Shown piece by piece: positions 54,536 through 64,000 of a DNA stretch of 64,000 nucleotides. A model generated the notes under the pieces. It was not told the origin of the DNA, searched no databases, and saw nothing but the letters and a program-made list of their open reading frames with translations. Location: the NCBI RefSeq assembly GCF_001439845.1, contig NZ_JYLO01000007.1, forward strand, positions 331,325 to 395,324, given 5' to 3'. Both the position numbers and the translations under genes were made by a program. Numbering within the stretch: position 1 is the first letter of the stretch; each line of letters begins with the position of its first letter. The DNA is from Pseudomonas lactis. Its GTDB lineage: Bacteria; Pseudomonadota; Gammaproteobacteria; Pseudomonadales; Pseudomonadaceae.

Positions 54536-56605
54536 TCAGTCATTTTTTTCAGACGGAAGGTCCAACTCCAACATCAACCCGCTCAGACGCTTGACCTTGC
54601 GCCGCACCGCTTCCTCAAACACGCCGCCGCGCGGCTCGATCAGGCTGAACCAGCGCTTGGCGCGGGTGATACCGGTATAGATCAGCTCTTTGGTCAGCAC
54701 CGGGTTGAGGGCATCCGGCAGGATCAGCGCGGTGTGAGTGAACTCCGAGCCCTGGGATTTGTGCACGGTCATGGCGTACACGGTTTCCACATCATTCAAG
54801 CGGCTGGGCAATACAAAGCGCACGCCGCCCTGGCCATCGTTACGTGGAAAAGCCACCCGCAGCACGTGGGGGCCGCCATCGCTTTCGGGCAATTTCAGCG
54901 CGATGCCGATGTCGCCGTTCATCAGGCCCAGGCCGTAGTCGTTGCGGGTCATCAGCACGGGGCGGCCTTCGTACCACTGCTCGTCACCTTCGATCAGGCG
55001 TACTTTGCGCAATGCGGCAGTGATGCGCAGGTTGAGCCCTTCGACGCCCCAGGGGCCTTTTCGCACGGCGCACAGCAGCTGAAACGCGTCGAAGGCGTGC
55101 AGCAATTGTTGCGCCCAAGCGGTCCAGGCTGGATCGTCACGCGGTGTGTCGGCAGAGGGACGCGCCGATTGCAGCAGGTTCAGGTAGTAGCGGTAACCCT
55201 GGGCGCCATCGCCCTGCCCGTCCAGGACCAGGCGCTCAAGGGCGTGGTTATGTTCGCCCTTGAGGCTGACACAGAACAGGTCGTCGTGACGGCCTGCGGC
55301 TAGCAGCTGGCGGGCCTCTTCGGCATTTTGCTGGTTGACCCAACGCGCCAGTTGGCCGATACCGCTGCCCTCACCGAAGCGGCGCGAATAGCGCAGCATC
55401 ACTACTTGCTGGGCCAGGGGATGGCTGCCATCGAGGTCTTCTTGCAGGCCGCTGGTGCTGAGGTCTTCACCGCTGACGGCTTGCAGCCAGTGGCGAGTCT
55501 GCGGGCTGTACCAGCCAGCTTCGGCATCGCGGCACAAATCGCCAAGTACGGCCCCCGCTTCTACCGAGGCCAGTTGGTCCTTGTCGCCCAGCAATACCAG
55601 GCGTGCGTGAGGCGGCAGAGCGTCGAGCAGGTTGGCCATCATTTCCAGGTCGATCATCGAGGCTTCGTCCACCACCAGCACATCCAAGGGCAACGGGTTG
55701 CCCAGGTGATGACGAAAATGCCGAGTGCCGGGACGACTGCCCAACAAGCGGTGGACCGTGGTGACTTGGGTCGGGATTTTTTCCCGCACGTTGTCGGGCA
55801 CTGTCAGTGACAGCACTTGCTGGCTGATGGATTCGGTCAGACGGGCAGCGGCTTTACCGGTGGGCGCGGCCAGGCGGATGCGCAACGGGCTGCCGGACTC
55901 CACGGCGGGCGCCTGCAACAGCGCGAGCAGCCGCACCACGGTGGTGGTCTTGCCGGTACCGGGGCCGCCAGTGACGATGCTGAAGGCGCCGCGGGTCGCC
56001 AGGGCGCAGGCGAGCTTTTGCCAGTCAATCACCCCATCGGGCGCAGGCTGGTCGAACAGGCGATTGAGCCGTTGCGGCAGATCGGCCGCGGCGTCTTCCA
56101 CGCTGGCCAGGCGCAGGCGCAGGGCGTGGTCGATACGCCGCTCGTAGGTCCAGTAACGGCGCAGGTACAGGCGCTTGCCGGACAACACCAACGGGCGGCT
56201 GCGGGCCTCCTCGCTGCCATCGACGGCCAGCGCGACCAACGGGCTTGAAGCCAGAGCATGGCACCAATGGCCGCCATCCAGGCCGTGCAGCAACTGCGAG
56301 GGCAGCAGCATGGCGCCGGTGTGCAGGTCGCCTTCGGGCGGCAATGACAGGGCGAAATCCGGCGCCTTGAGGGTTTCGAACACATCCAGGCAGACGTGGC
56401 CATGCCCCAGTTGATGGCTGGTCAAAGCCGCCGCCAGCAGCACCAGCGGATCGGCGTTTGGATCCAACTCGTACAGGAAGCCGACGAAGGCTTTGTCCAA
56501 GGCCCGCAGCCATCCCCGCTCGACCCAACGCGCAAGCAACTGCAGCAGGTCGGCGGCGCGATCAAGCGGCAAAAGCGCCTCCAGCGGTAACGGCGACAGG
56601 CTCAT
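54536..56605 (-). CDS. recD: Exodeoxyribonuclease V alpha subunit RecD
   Basis: It is the fast 5'-3' helicase of the RecBCD DNA-repair nuclease. The 689-residue product has Walker A GGPGTGKTTTVV, Walker B VLVVDEASMIDLEMM and the C-terminal VYAMTVHKSQGSEFTHT and YTGITRAKRWF motifs. Its ATG overlaps the recB stop (ATGA). The start at 56605 is preferred over one seven codons upstream. Confidence 0.96.
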   Translation of the reverse strand: MSLSPLPLEALLPLDRAADLLQLLARWVERGWLRALDKAFVGFLYELDPNADPLVLLAAALTSHQLGHGHVCLDVFETLKAPDFALSLPPEGDLHTGAMLLPSQLLHGLDGGHWCHALASSPLVALAVDGSEEARSRPLVLSGKRLYLRRYWTYERRIDHALRLRLASVEDAAADLPQRLNRLFDQPAPDGVIDWQKLACALATRGAFSIVTGGPGTGKTTTVVRLLALLQAPAVESGSPLRIRLAAPTGKAAARLTESISQQVLSLTVPDNVREKIPTQVTTVHRLLGSRPGTRHFRHHLGNPLPLDVLVVDEASMIDLEMMANLLDALPPHARLVLLGDKDQLASVEAGAVLGDLCRDAEAGWYSPQTRHWLQAVSGEDLSTSGLQEDLDGSHPLAQQVVMLRYSRRFGEGSGIGQLARWVNQQNAEEARQLLAAGRHDDLFCVSLKGEHNHALERLVLDGQGDGAQGYRYYLNLLQSARPSADTPRDDPAWTAWAQQLLHAFDAFQLLCAVRKGPWGVEGLNLRITAALRKVRLIEGDEQWYEGRPVLMTRNDYGLGLMNGDIGIALKLPESDGGPHVLRVAFPRNDGQGGVRFVLPSRLNDVETVYAMTVHKSQGSEFTHTALILPDALNPVLTKELIYTGITRAKRWFSLIEPRGGVFEEAVRRKVKRLSGLMLELDLPSEKND

Positions 56606-59600
56606 AACAGCACTCCTTGTTCCCACGCAGGCTCAACCTTGGGTGGGATGGGCTTGCCCTGGAACAACAGGTCCAGGCTTTCGATCAACTCACGGGGCGG
56701 TCGAGTGAAATACGCGCCCTGGCTCACCGACTGGCTACCGCGCAGGAACAGGTACAGGGCACCGCCGACGTGCTGGTCATAATCGTAATGGGGCAGGCGC
56801 GCCTTGAGCTGGCGGTGCAAGGCCAGCAGGTAAAGTACGTATTGCAGGTCGTACCGATGCTCGAGAATCGAGTGTTCCATGGCGTCCTGGGTGTAGGCCG
56901 AGTCGTCAGGGCCAAGCCAATTGGATTTGTAGTCGGCCACGTAGTAACGGCCATCGTGCTCGAACGTCAGGTCGATAAAGCCTTTGAACATGCCGTTGAG
57001 CAGGACGGGCTCGGCGGCCACGCGGGACATGCCGCCATGGGTGTGCTGGCACACCAGTTTGTCGAGGGCGAGCACGTCGACGGTGTGACTGGCGAACCAG
57101 AATTCCATCTCGATCTGGTACTGCTGCAGGCCGCTGAGGGTGAAGCGCTCGTTGTGCAGGGGCAGCGGCGTTTGCAGCAGGTGCTGCAGCCAGCCGCTGA
57201 GGGTGACGATCCAGCCTTCCCAGTTGCGGCGGTTACAGCGTGCGCCCACGGCTTTTTCGATCGCCTCTGGAGTCACGTTGAAACCTTCTTCACCGGCCCA
57301 CTCCAACAAGCCGTGAAGGAAGGTGCCTGGGTTGGGACCGCGTGGGAAACGGTGAATATCCCCGCCGGACGCGACCGTTTCCCGAGGGGCATCGGGGTCG
57401 AGGCGTTCGTCATCGAACAGCTTCTGGGCCTGTGGGCTTTCGGGCGCTTCGAGGTTGGCGGCGCTCATGCTGTCGCCGATGCGCAAGGCGCTGTAGGAGG
57501 CAATCCACCAGTTTTCTGCGGCCTTGCGTACAGGCAGCAACGGCGCAAGCAAGGTCGCTTGGTTGCGCGGCGGGTGGAACAAGATGTCTTGGGCGTCTGG
57601 CACAAGGTCATAACGGATGGCCGCGCAGCCTTGCTGCAAGTCCAACAACCAGCGCGCCAGACCCGCTGATTCGCCCAACGACGCGCCGGCTCCCAGCAGA
57701 TAGCCCAGCGCTGAGAGGTGCAAGACCGAGCTGCTGTTATTGCCGCGCTTGAGGTCGGCGATGCCCAGCCAGCAGACATGTTTGGCGCGGGTCAAGGCCA
57801 CGTAGAACAAACGCAGGTCTTCAGCCAGGCGCTCGTCATCGGCTTGGGCGATCAGCTCGGCCGTGGGTCGTAGGCTTACCTGGGACTTGCCCTGTTCATC
57901 GTGATAATGCAGCGGCAAGCGACTGCCATCCACGGGCTTGGCCGAACAGATGAACGGCAAGAACACCAAGTCGTATTCCAGGCCCTTGGATTTGTGGATG
58001 GTCACCACTTTGACCAGTTGCTCGTCGCTTTCCAGACGCAGGATCTGCTCTTCACCGGCCTGCCCTGACAGCGCCAGATGCTCGGCCAAATGACGGATCA
58101 ACGCCTGCTCGCCATCCAGTTCCGAGGCGGCCTGTTGCAACAACTCACTGAGGTGCAACAGGTTGGTCAGCACCCGCTCGCCATCACTGCGGGCGATGAG
58201 GGTTTGCGGTAGCTTGAAGTCGTGGAGCAGGCGCCGCAGCATCGGCAACACGCCTTGGGTACGCCAGATGGCACGGTAGCCACGAAACTGCATCACCCGC
58301 GATTCCCACGCCAGCTCGTCCTGGTTCAGACGCTCCAGCTCCGCCAGGGACAGGTTCAGGGTGACGCAGGCCAGGGCCGCCCTTAATGGCCGTTCGACGT
58401 CCGGTTCCGCGCAAGCCTTGAGCCAGGCCAACAGGTCATGGGCTTCCTGGGCGGCAAACACCGAGTCTTTATCCGACAGGTACACACTGCGCACGCCACG
58501 GCTGGCCAGTTCGGCACGTACGGCTTGGGCTTCCTTGCCGTCGCGCACGAGGATGGCGATGTCTGACGGCAACACGCCCTTCAAGCGCCCCGCTTTCACA
58601 AAGCCTGCGCTGCCTTGCTGGCCGCCATTGAGCAACGCAACGATCTGCGTGGCGCAGGCGGCGGCCAGTTGCTGACGGTAAACCGCGTTGGAAATCGGCT
58701 GGTCGCTGGGCAGGTGCCAAAGGTTCATGGCCGGCAGCGTCTGGCCGTCGACCTGCAACTGCTCGCTACGGCCTTGGGACAATACCGAATGGAACGGCAC
58801 CGGGTTGTTGCCATCGGGTTGGCGAAACAGAAACGCACCACGGCCGGTTTCAGCACGCTGGAACACATGGTTCACCGCCTCGACCATCGCATGGCTGGAG
58901 CGGAAGTTGGTGCCCAGGGTGTGATGGCGGCCGGTGGTGGCCTGCCGGGCGCGCAGGTAGGTATAGATGTCGGCGCCGCGAAAGGCGTAGATCGCCTGCT
59001 TGGGGTCGCCGATCAGGAACAGGCCGCTGTCGAGGTGGTTTTCCTCGATGCGGTAGATGCTGTCGAAGATGCTGTATTGCACCGGGTCGGTGTCCTGGAA
59101 TTCATCGATCAGGGCCACCGGGAATTGCTCGCGGATCACACTGGCCAGGCGCTCGCCACCGTCTGCCTGGAGGGCGGCGTTGAGGCGGATCAGCATGTCG
59201 TCAAACCCCATCTCGGCGCGGCGACGTTTCTCTTCCTCGAAGCGTTTGCCGACCCAGCCGGCAGCGTGTTGCAGCACCGCCGCGTCGGGCGTTGGCAAGG
59301 CGTCGAGGCTGGCTTTGAGGCCGGCCATGGCTTGGATGCCGGGGTGCTGCGGCGGCTCGCCTTTCCAGGCTTCGGCCATGCCATCGGGCGTCAGGCGGGT
59401 AAAGCCGGTGCCGATATCCAGTTGTTCCAGGGTTTCGTCAGCGGCCCAGGCGCTGATCTTTTCGAACCAGGGTTCGAAGTAACGCGCTTGCATCTTGCGC
59501 CCGTCGACCGCTTTGGCGGCGACGGCTTGCAGGCAGATATCCCGCAGCTCGGCGGCCCATTGTTGCCAAGGGGCCTTGAGGGTAACCAGCGCGGCGCGGC

Positions 59601-60273
59601 GTTCTTGCAAACAGGCGCTGATCAGTTCGGCTGGCTCGCGGGTTTCGTCGGTGGGCCGCTCACTGCCGAACAATGCACGCACCCGTGGCATCAGCGCCGC
59701 GGGGCCGCCCCAATTATTGCGCACCCAGTTGAGCGCATCGTCATGCATTGGGTAGCAGAACAAGCGCCAGTAGTCGCGCAGCACTTCGCCCAGCAGGTCG
59801 CTATGGTCAGTTTCCAGGGTTTGTGTAAACAGGCTGCCGCTGTCGAACGCGTGTTCGCGCAGCATGCGCTGGCACCAACTGTGGATCGTCGAAACCGCCG
59901 CTTCATCCATCCATTGCGCGGCGATGTCCAGGCGATTGGCACAGGCCGGCCATTGCTGCGGATCATAGTGCTCGCGCAGGTCGGCAATCAGCGCATCGGG
60001 CTGTTCGATTTCGTCACGGAAGAAGCGCGCGGCTTCGGCCAGGCGGATGCGAATGCGTTCTCGCAGCTCCTTGGTGGCGGCGTCGGTGAACGTCACCACG
60101 AGGATTTGCGGTGGCAGCAGCTCGCGGCCGAAACCGGATTCATCGCCGCCATGGCCGAGCACCAGGCGCAGGTACAAGGCGGAGATGGTGAAGGTCTTGC
60201 CGGTGCCGGCACTGGCTTCAATCAACTGGCTGCCTTTGAGCGGGAACGCCAGGGCCAAGGGTTTGCCGATCAT
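56602..60273 (-). CDS. recB: Exodeoxyribonuclease V beta subunit RecB
   Basis: It is the 3'-5' helicase and nuclease subunit of RecBCD. The 1223-residue product has Walker [21 protein letters not shown], helicase motif [33 protein letters not shown], and a C-terminal nuclease domain with the catalytic [11 protein letters not shown] 60273 overlaps the recC stop by four bases, so the three genes are translationally coupled. Confidence 0.97.
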   Translation of the reverse strand: MIGKPLALAFPLKGSQLIEASAGTGKTFTISALYLRLVLGHGGDESGFGRELLPPQILVVTFTDAATKELRERIRIRLAEAARFFRDEIEQPDALIADLREHYDPQQWPACANRLDIAAQWMDEAAVSTIHSWCQRMLREHAFDSGSLFTQTLETDHSDLLGEVLRDYWRLFCYPMHDDALNWVRNNWGGPAALMPRVRALFGSERPTDETREPAELISACLQERRAALVTLKAPWQQWAAELRDICLQAVAAKAVDGRKMQARYFEPWFEKISAWAADETLEQLDIGTGFTRLTPDGMAEAWKGEPPQHPGIQAMAGLKASLDALPTPDAAVLQHAAGWVGKRFEEEKRRRAEMGFDDMLIRLNAALQADGGERLASVIREQFPVALIDEFQDTDPVQYSIFDSIYRIEENHLDSGLFLIGDPKQAIYAFRGADIYTYLRARQATTGRHHTLGTNFRSSHAMVEAVNHVFQRAETGRGAFLFRQPDGNNPVPFHSVLSQGRSEQLQVDGQTLPAMNLWHLPSDQPISNAVYRQQLAAACATQIVALLNGGQQGSAGFVKAGRLKGVLPSDIAILVRDGKEAQAVRAELASRGVRSVYLSDKDSVFAAQEAHDLLAWLKACAEPDVERPLRAALACVTLNLSLAELERLNQDELAWESRVMQFRGYRAIWRTQGVLPMLRRLLHDFKLPQTLIARSDGERVLTNLLHLSELLQQAASELDGEQALIRHLAEHLALSGQAGEEQILRLESDEQLVKVVTIHKSKGLEYDLVFLPFICSAKPVDGSRLPLHYHDEQGKSQVSLRPTAELIAQADDERLAEDLRLFYVALTRAKHVCWLGIADLKRGNNSSSVLHLSALGYLLGAGASLGESAGLARWLLDLQQGCAAIRYDLVPDAQDILFHPPRNQATLLAPLLPVRKAAENWWIASYSALRIGDSMSAANLEAPESPQAQKLFDDERLDPDAPRETVASGGDIHRFPRGPNPGTFLHGLLEWAGEEGFNVTPEAIEKAVGARCNRRNWEGWIVTLSGWLQHLLQTPLPLHNERFTLSGLQQYQIEMEFWFASHTVDVLALDKLVCQHTHGGMSRVAAEPVLLNGMFKGFIDLTFEHDGRYYVADYKSNWLGPDDSAYTQDAMEHSILEHRYDLQYVLYLLALHRQLKARLPHYDYDQHVGGALYLFLRGSQSVSQGAYFTRPPRELIESLDLLFQGKPIPPKVEPAWEQGVLL

Positions 60274-63200
60274 GCGTTGGCCTCCGTGCTGGAAAGCGAT
60301 CGCCAGGGGGCGTTGATCAGCGGGCGATACAGGGTTTCGCACCAGCCTTCGAACTCTTCGCTGGCGACCAGGGCCGCGTAGTCGGGAAATTGCCGCGTGA
60401 GGGCTGGCGTTTCGCGGCGTTCGCCGTCAGTGGTGATGCCATCGCCTTCATAGGCTTTGCTCGCAGCCGCTTGGGCCTTGGCGGGGTCAGTCTGGCCGAG
60501 CCAGGCGAACGCGGTTTTCACCGCGACAGGTAGCGGTGTACTCATTCCCGTGCGCCAGGCCAAAAGCAGGTTGCCGAGGATTTCCTCGGCGCTGGCCTTG
60601 TCCAGCGGGGCCAACAGTAAGGTGTCGTCACTGGCTACCAGACCGGTGCTCAAGGGCAGGCCACAGGCGCAGGCCACCACGTGATTGACCCAGGGGCGGA
60701 TGAGGCGGTGCCACTTGCGTGTCTTGATCGAGCCAATGCTGTTGGGGATGGTGGTGACGCTTAACAGCCCGCCATCACTGCGTCGGTGCAGGCCGCTGAT
60801 CCAACCTTCCAGCTGGATGCCCTGGTACGCAAAGCTGATCGGTTCAGCGCCGGTATGCGGGGTGGGCCACAGCGCCAGAAGGTCTTGATAGCGTTGCACC
60901 AGGTCCGGCAGCGGCTCGATCAGCTCGTTACGCAGGCATTCACCGAAACCGACCATCGGCAGCAGGCCACTGCCTTGCAGGCGCAGGGCCTGGGCGTTGA
61001 GCGCCTGATCGAGTTGATCGGGTTGGGTGAGGGCCGCGTTCAACAGGCTGTCGCTGAGGTTGTAACGTTGCAACGCGTCCAGCACGAAGGGTTCTTCGTC
61101 AGCCAGCGGCACTTCGGCGGCTTCGAAGAATACTTTCAGGCGCTGGCTGAAGAAGTGCTTGACCGGGTTGCGCAGGAAATCCTGTAACTGGCCGAGGCTC
61201 AGGGGCTCTTCCTGTTGGTGAGGGGCCAAGCCTTGCTCTTGGGTGATGACCGCCGGTGCCTGATGCAGCCATTGCCATTCGCGGGCATAGCTGAACAGCG
61301 GATCGCCTTCGTGGAAGTAGCGGGCGCTGAATGGTTGCAGGGGGTGTTCCTGGGTCATTGCGTCGATCAGCGGCTGATCGTCGCTGGTGTGCTGCCAGCC
61401 GCTGGCCAAGTGGTCGCGCAGTTGGCCGATCAGCACCGAGGCCGGGCGATCACTGTTGTCACGGATGCTGCGGCCTACCCAGCTGATATACAGCTGGTCG
61501 CGGGCCGACAGCAGCGCTTCGAGCAGTAAGTAGCGGTCGTCTTCGCGGCGAGAACGGTCGCCGGGGCGGTAGTCGCTGCCCATCAGGTCAAAATCCAGCG
61601 GTGGCTGGGCCCGCGGGTAATCGCCGTCGTTCATGCCCAGCAGGCAAACCAGCTTGAACGGGATCGCACGCATGGGCATCAGCGTACAAAAATTGACCGC
61701 TCCCGCCAGGAAGCGCTGGGACAGGCGCCCCTGATCCAATCCGGCCAGCCATGCCTCACGTACTACCGTAAGGGGTAGCTCGTCTTGCAGCCCAACGGAT
61801 TCGCAGGTTTCCAGCCAGGTCTCTCTCAGTTGTTCGAGCTGGCCCAGCAAGTAGTCATCGTGCTCGCTGCTGGGCAGGAAAAACAGCTGCATCAAGCGTT
61901 GTAGACGCTCGCCCCAGGCCTGTGGGGAGGCGGGTTCTGATAACGCCTGATGGGCATCGTTCAAGGCATCGAGCAAGGCGACCAGCGGGCCGATCAAGGC
62001 CGCATCGAGGCCACCGATTTCGTCATACGGCTCGATACCGTCGCAGGCCGAGCCAGTGCCGACGGCATAGCCCAGCAGCATACGGCGCAGGCCGAATCGC
62101 CAACTGTTTTGCTCCAGCTCCGTGGGCAGACCTAAACCGGCGCGTTGCTCGGCGTTCAGGCCCCAGCGGATGCCGGCGCCTTCGATCCAGCGATGCAAGG
62201 TGGGCAGGTCACGCTCTTTGATGGCGAAGCGTTCGCGCAGGGCCGGGACGTCGAGCAGGTCGAGGATTTCGCTGACGGGGAAGCGGCTGTCGGGAAGTTT
62301 GAGCAAGTGCTCGACGGCGATCAACAGCGGGTCGCGACCGCGTTGGCCTTGGTCTGTGAGGGTGAAGGGGATGAAGCGTGGGTCATGGCGTTCGAGCTGG
62401 CCGAAGACCGCGCGAATATGCGGCGCGTAGCTGTCGACGTCGGGGACCATGACGATGATGTCCCGAGGACGCAGTGTGGGGTCGGCGCTGAAGCGATGGA
62501 GCAATTGGTCGTGGAGGATTTCCACTTCGCGCTGGGCACTGTGGGCGATGTGGAAACGGATCGAAGTATCGCGTTGCAAGTCGACAGCGGGCCATCGTTC
62601 ACGGGTTTCATTCAACGGCCGCAGTTCGAGGATATCGTCCTGGAGTTGGTTGAGCAGCGTGGTGGGTTCGCTGTCGCTGAACAGGTCGATACGACCGTCG
62701 CGGAATGCCGCGCGGTAGCTGTTGGGGTCGTCGTAGCTGTCCAACAGACTGATGTAATCACGGCCCTGCTTGCCCCAGGCAGCAAGCAGCGGATGGGCGT
62801 GCTGGTGCAAAGTTTGTGGGTCGATCGTGACGGGCATGCCCGCTTTGCGCGCCTGGCGTTTGTATTCGTTACGCAGCAAGTCCTTGTCGGCGACGATGTC
62901 CGACCAATGATGGCGGCAGGGGTTATGCACGCAGAGCAGGACTTGGCTGAAACGGGCCAAGCCCGCCAAGGCTTCCAGCGCCTGGGCCGGCAGCGATGAG
63001 ATGCCGAAGACAATCACCCGGGGAGGCAAGCCGGGAGGTGCTTGTTCAAGGCTGTTGATGCGCTCGATGAAGCGCTGATGAACGCCGGCCCGGCTTTCGG
63101 CCATGCCTGCTGCACCTACATCCAACAGCAGCGCGCGCCATAGCTCGGCTTGCCAGCAGTTGGCTGGGTTGAGCGGTTTGGAATCGCCTCGACCATTGCG

Positions 63201-63722
63201 CAGTTGGTGCCGGCCTGCGGCCCAATCTTCCAGCCAGTCGGCACGGTAGACCTGGTATTGGTCGAACAAGTCAGCCAGGCGCTCGGCGAGTTGGTAGCGT
63301 TTGCGCAGGTCGGTGTCTTGCGTCAGGAAGCGTTGCAGCGGCTCGAAGTGCGGTTGGTCGATCAGCTCGGGTAACAGGCGCATGAGGCGCCAGGTCAGCG
63401 GGGCTTTATCAAGCAGGGACTTGGGCGGGATCTCATCACGGCCCAAGACCATGCGATAAAGCTGCCACATAAAGCTGCCAGGCAGTTGCACGTCGATGGC
63501 TGCGGCAATGCCACAGCCGCCCATATCATCGGCTTGCGGGTCTTCGGCCAAGGCCAGCTTGAGCCACTGGGCAATGCCGTTGCTTTGTACCAGGGCGATT
63601 TCGTTTTCCAAAGGCGCCAGTGGGTAACGGCGCATCCAACTGACCACCAGGCTTCGCAGCTCGTCCAGGCGGTTGCCATGAACCACCATGAATCCAGGGC
63701 TGAGGGACGTCGCGTCCGGCAT
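60270..63722 (-). CDS. recC: Exodeoxyribonuclease V gamma subunit RecC
   Basis: It is the Chi-recognising scaffold of RecBCD. The 1150-residue product begins FMVVHGNRLDELRSLVVSWMRRYPLAPLENEIALVQSNGIAQWLKLALAE, the standard RecC N-terminus, and has an inactive helicase-like domain followed by a defective nuclease-like domain. It is the first gene of recC-recB-recD, with GGAAG upstream of ATG 63722. The length fits the family. Confidence 0.97.
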   Translation of the reverse strand: MPDATSLSPGFMVVHGNRLDELRSLVVSWMRRYPLAPLENEIALVQSNGIAQWLKLALAEDPQADDMGGCGIAAAIDVQLPGSFMWQLYRMVLGRDEIPPKSLLDKAPLTWRLMRLLPELIDQPHFEPLQRFLTQDTDLRKRYQLAERLADLFDQYQVYRADWLEDWAAGRHQLRNGRGDSKPLNPANCWQAELWRALLLDVGAAGMAESRAGVHQRFIERINSLEQAPPGLPPRVIVFGISSLPAQALEALAGLARFSQVLLCVHNPCRHHWSDIVADKDLLRNEYKRQARKAGMPVTIDPQTLHQHAHPLLAAWGKQGRDYISLLDSYDDPNSYRAAFRDGRIDLFSDSEPTTLLNQLQDDILELRPLNETRERWPAVDLQRDTSIRFHIAHSAQREVEILHDQLLHRFSADPTLRPRDIIVMVPDVDSYAPHIRAVFGQLERHDPRFIPFTLTDQGQRGRDPLLIAVEHLLKLPDSRFPVSEILDLLDVPALRERFAIKERDLPTLHRWIEGAGIRWGLNAEQRAGLGLPTELEQNSWRFGLRRMLLGYAVGTGSACDGIEPYDEIGGLDAALIGPLVALLDALNDAHQALSEPASPQAWGERLQRLMQLFFLPSSEHDDYLLGQLEQLRETWLETCESVGLQDELPLTVVREAWLAGLDQGRLSQRFLAGAVNFCTLMPMRAIPFKLVCLLGMNDGDYPRAQPPLDFDLMGSDYRPGDRSRREDDRYLLLEALLSARDQLYISWVGRSIRDNSDRPASVLIGQLRDHLASGWQHTSDDQPLIDAMTQEHPLQPFSARYFHEGDPLFSYAREWQWLHQAPAVITQEQGLAPHQQEEPLSLGQLQDFLRNPVKHFFSQRLKVFFEAAEVPLADEEPFVLDALQRYNLSDSLLNAALTQPDQLDQALNAQALRLQGSGLLPMVGFGECLRNELIEPLPDLVQRYQDLLALWPTPHTGAEPISFAYQGIQLEGWISGLHRRSDGGLLSVTTIPNSIGSIKTRKWHRLIRPWVNHVVACACGLPLSTGLVASDDTLLLAPLDKASAEEILGNLLLAWRTGMSTPLPVAVKTAFAWLGQTDPAKAQAAASKAYEGDGITTDGERRETPALTRQFPDYAALVASEEFEGWCETLYRPLINAPWRSLSSTEANA

Positions 63723-63841
63723 AACGGCTTCCTTGGGAAAAGCAAAATCGAGGGATGGACTTTAGCACTGTGGTGCACGGGGCGAACACAGGACGAACAA
63801 GTGTACGGGGACAAGGTGGACACTTTTCGAGCGCCCAAAAC

Positions 63842-63873
63842 AAAACCCCAACTGCTTTCGCAATTGGGGTTTC
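63842..63873 (-). terminator. Terminator of the rRNA operon
   Basis: On the minus strand AAACCCCAATTGC, GAAA and GCAGTTGGGGTTTT form a strong hairpin followed by GTTTT, about ten bases after the 5S end. Confidence 0.92.
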
Positions 63874-63882
63874 GGAATTTAA

Positions 63883-63998
63883 TCTTGACGATGACCTACT
63901 CTCACATGGGGAAACCCCACACTACCATCGGCGATGCATCGTTTCACTGCTGAGTTCGGGATGGGATCAGGTGGTTCCAATGCTCTATGGTCGTCAAG
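63883..63998 (-). rRNA. rrf: 5S ribosomal RNA
   Basis: The minus strand from about 63998 to 63883 matches gamma-proteobacterial 5S rRNA: the ends CTTGACGA and TCGTCAAG pair as helix I, with the inner GGAACCACCTGATCCCATCC and GATGGTAGTGTGGGG segments. It is about 116 bases. The 23S and 16S genes would lie beyond the right edge. Confidence 0.96.
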
Positions 63999-64000
63999 AA

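Noticed and set aside
58615..60381. 588-codon plus-strand frame opposite recB
   Set aside because: Composition is that of an antisense frame and the other strand has full RecB motifs.

Overview
The window is a piece of a Pseudomonas chromosome, most likely from the P. fluorescens group. This rests on the GC-rich coding style, the gene orders (proB-obgE-rpmA-rplU-ispB followed by a Fur-controlled small gene, folM-folE-folX, yfiR-yfiN-yfiB, catBCA/catR), and thirteen REP-type palindromic elements between genes whose arms are typical of this group (cores such as GGGAGCTGGCTTGCC and GGAGCGGGCTTGCTCGCGA). There is no prophage, insertion sequence, CRISPR array or tRNA. A 5S rRNA gene lies at the right edge on the minus strand. 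Names are assigned from recognised motifs and conserved gene order; no database search was run.

Left part (1-14.4 kb), mainly housekeeping: the tetrahydromonapterin genes folM (cut by the window edge), folE and folX with two small conserved genes; trxB; cysZ and a GT4 glycosyltransferase; an Old Yellow Enzyme reductase, a glutathione peroxidase and CreA; proB, obgE, rpmA and rplU on the minus strand, with ispB divergent; a zinc-ribbon protein; a small protein behind a clear Fur box; and an FKBP-type isomerase.

Middle part (14.5-33 kb), accessory transport and catabolism: an OprD-family porin gene interrupted by one in-frame stop, beside a LysR regulator, a YfcC-like carrier and a CocE/S15-type hydrolase; a chemoreceptor with an HBM-type sensor region; a short intergenic island with tiny minus-strand genes; a D-aminoacylase operon (gntP-type permease, RpiR regulator, D-aminoacylase, VOC protein); an LprI-like protein, a SulP transporter, an SDR oxidoreductase, two LysR regulators and a TSUP exporter.

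Core (33-47.7 kb): an almost gap-free tryptophan degradation cluster. KynA, KynB and KynU turn tryptophan into anthranilate, AntABC turns anthranilate into catechol, and CatA, CatB and CatC turn catechol into 3-oxoadipate enol-lactone. Each block has its own regulator (KynR, AntR, CatR), and two amino-acid permeases sit at the edges. The kyn genes are split to the two ends, with cat and ant between them.

Right part (48-64 kb): a cupin protein, the valine-catabolic mmsA-mmsB pair with a divergent LysR gene, the yfiRNB cyclic-di-GMP module, recC-recB-recD in an overlapping operon, and the 5S rRNA end of a ribosomal RNA operon with its terminator.

The least explained items are the minus-strand micro-gene with a strong ribosome binding site and its own terminator at 22.3-22.6 kb, the 22-bp direct repeat around it, the single nonsense codon in the porin gene, and the inverted repeat just upstream of antA.
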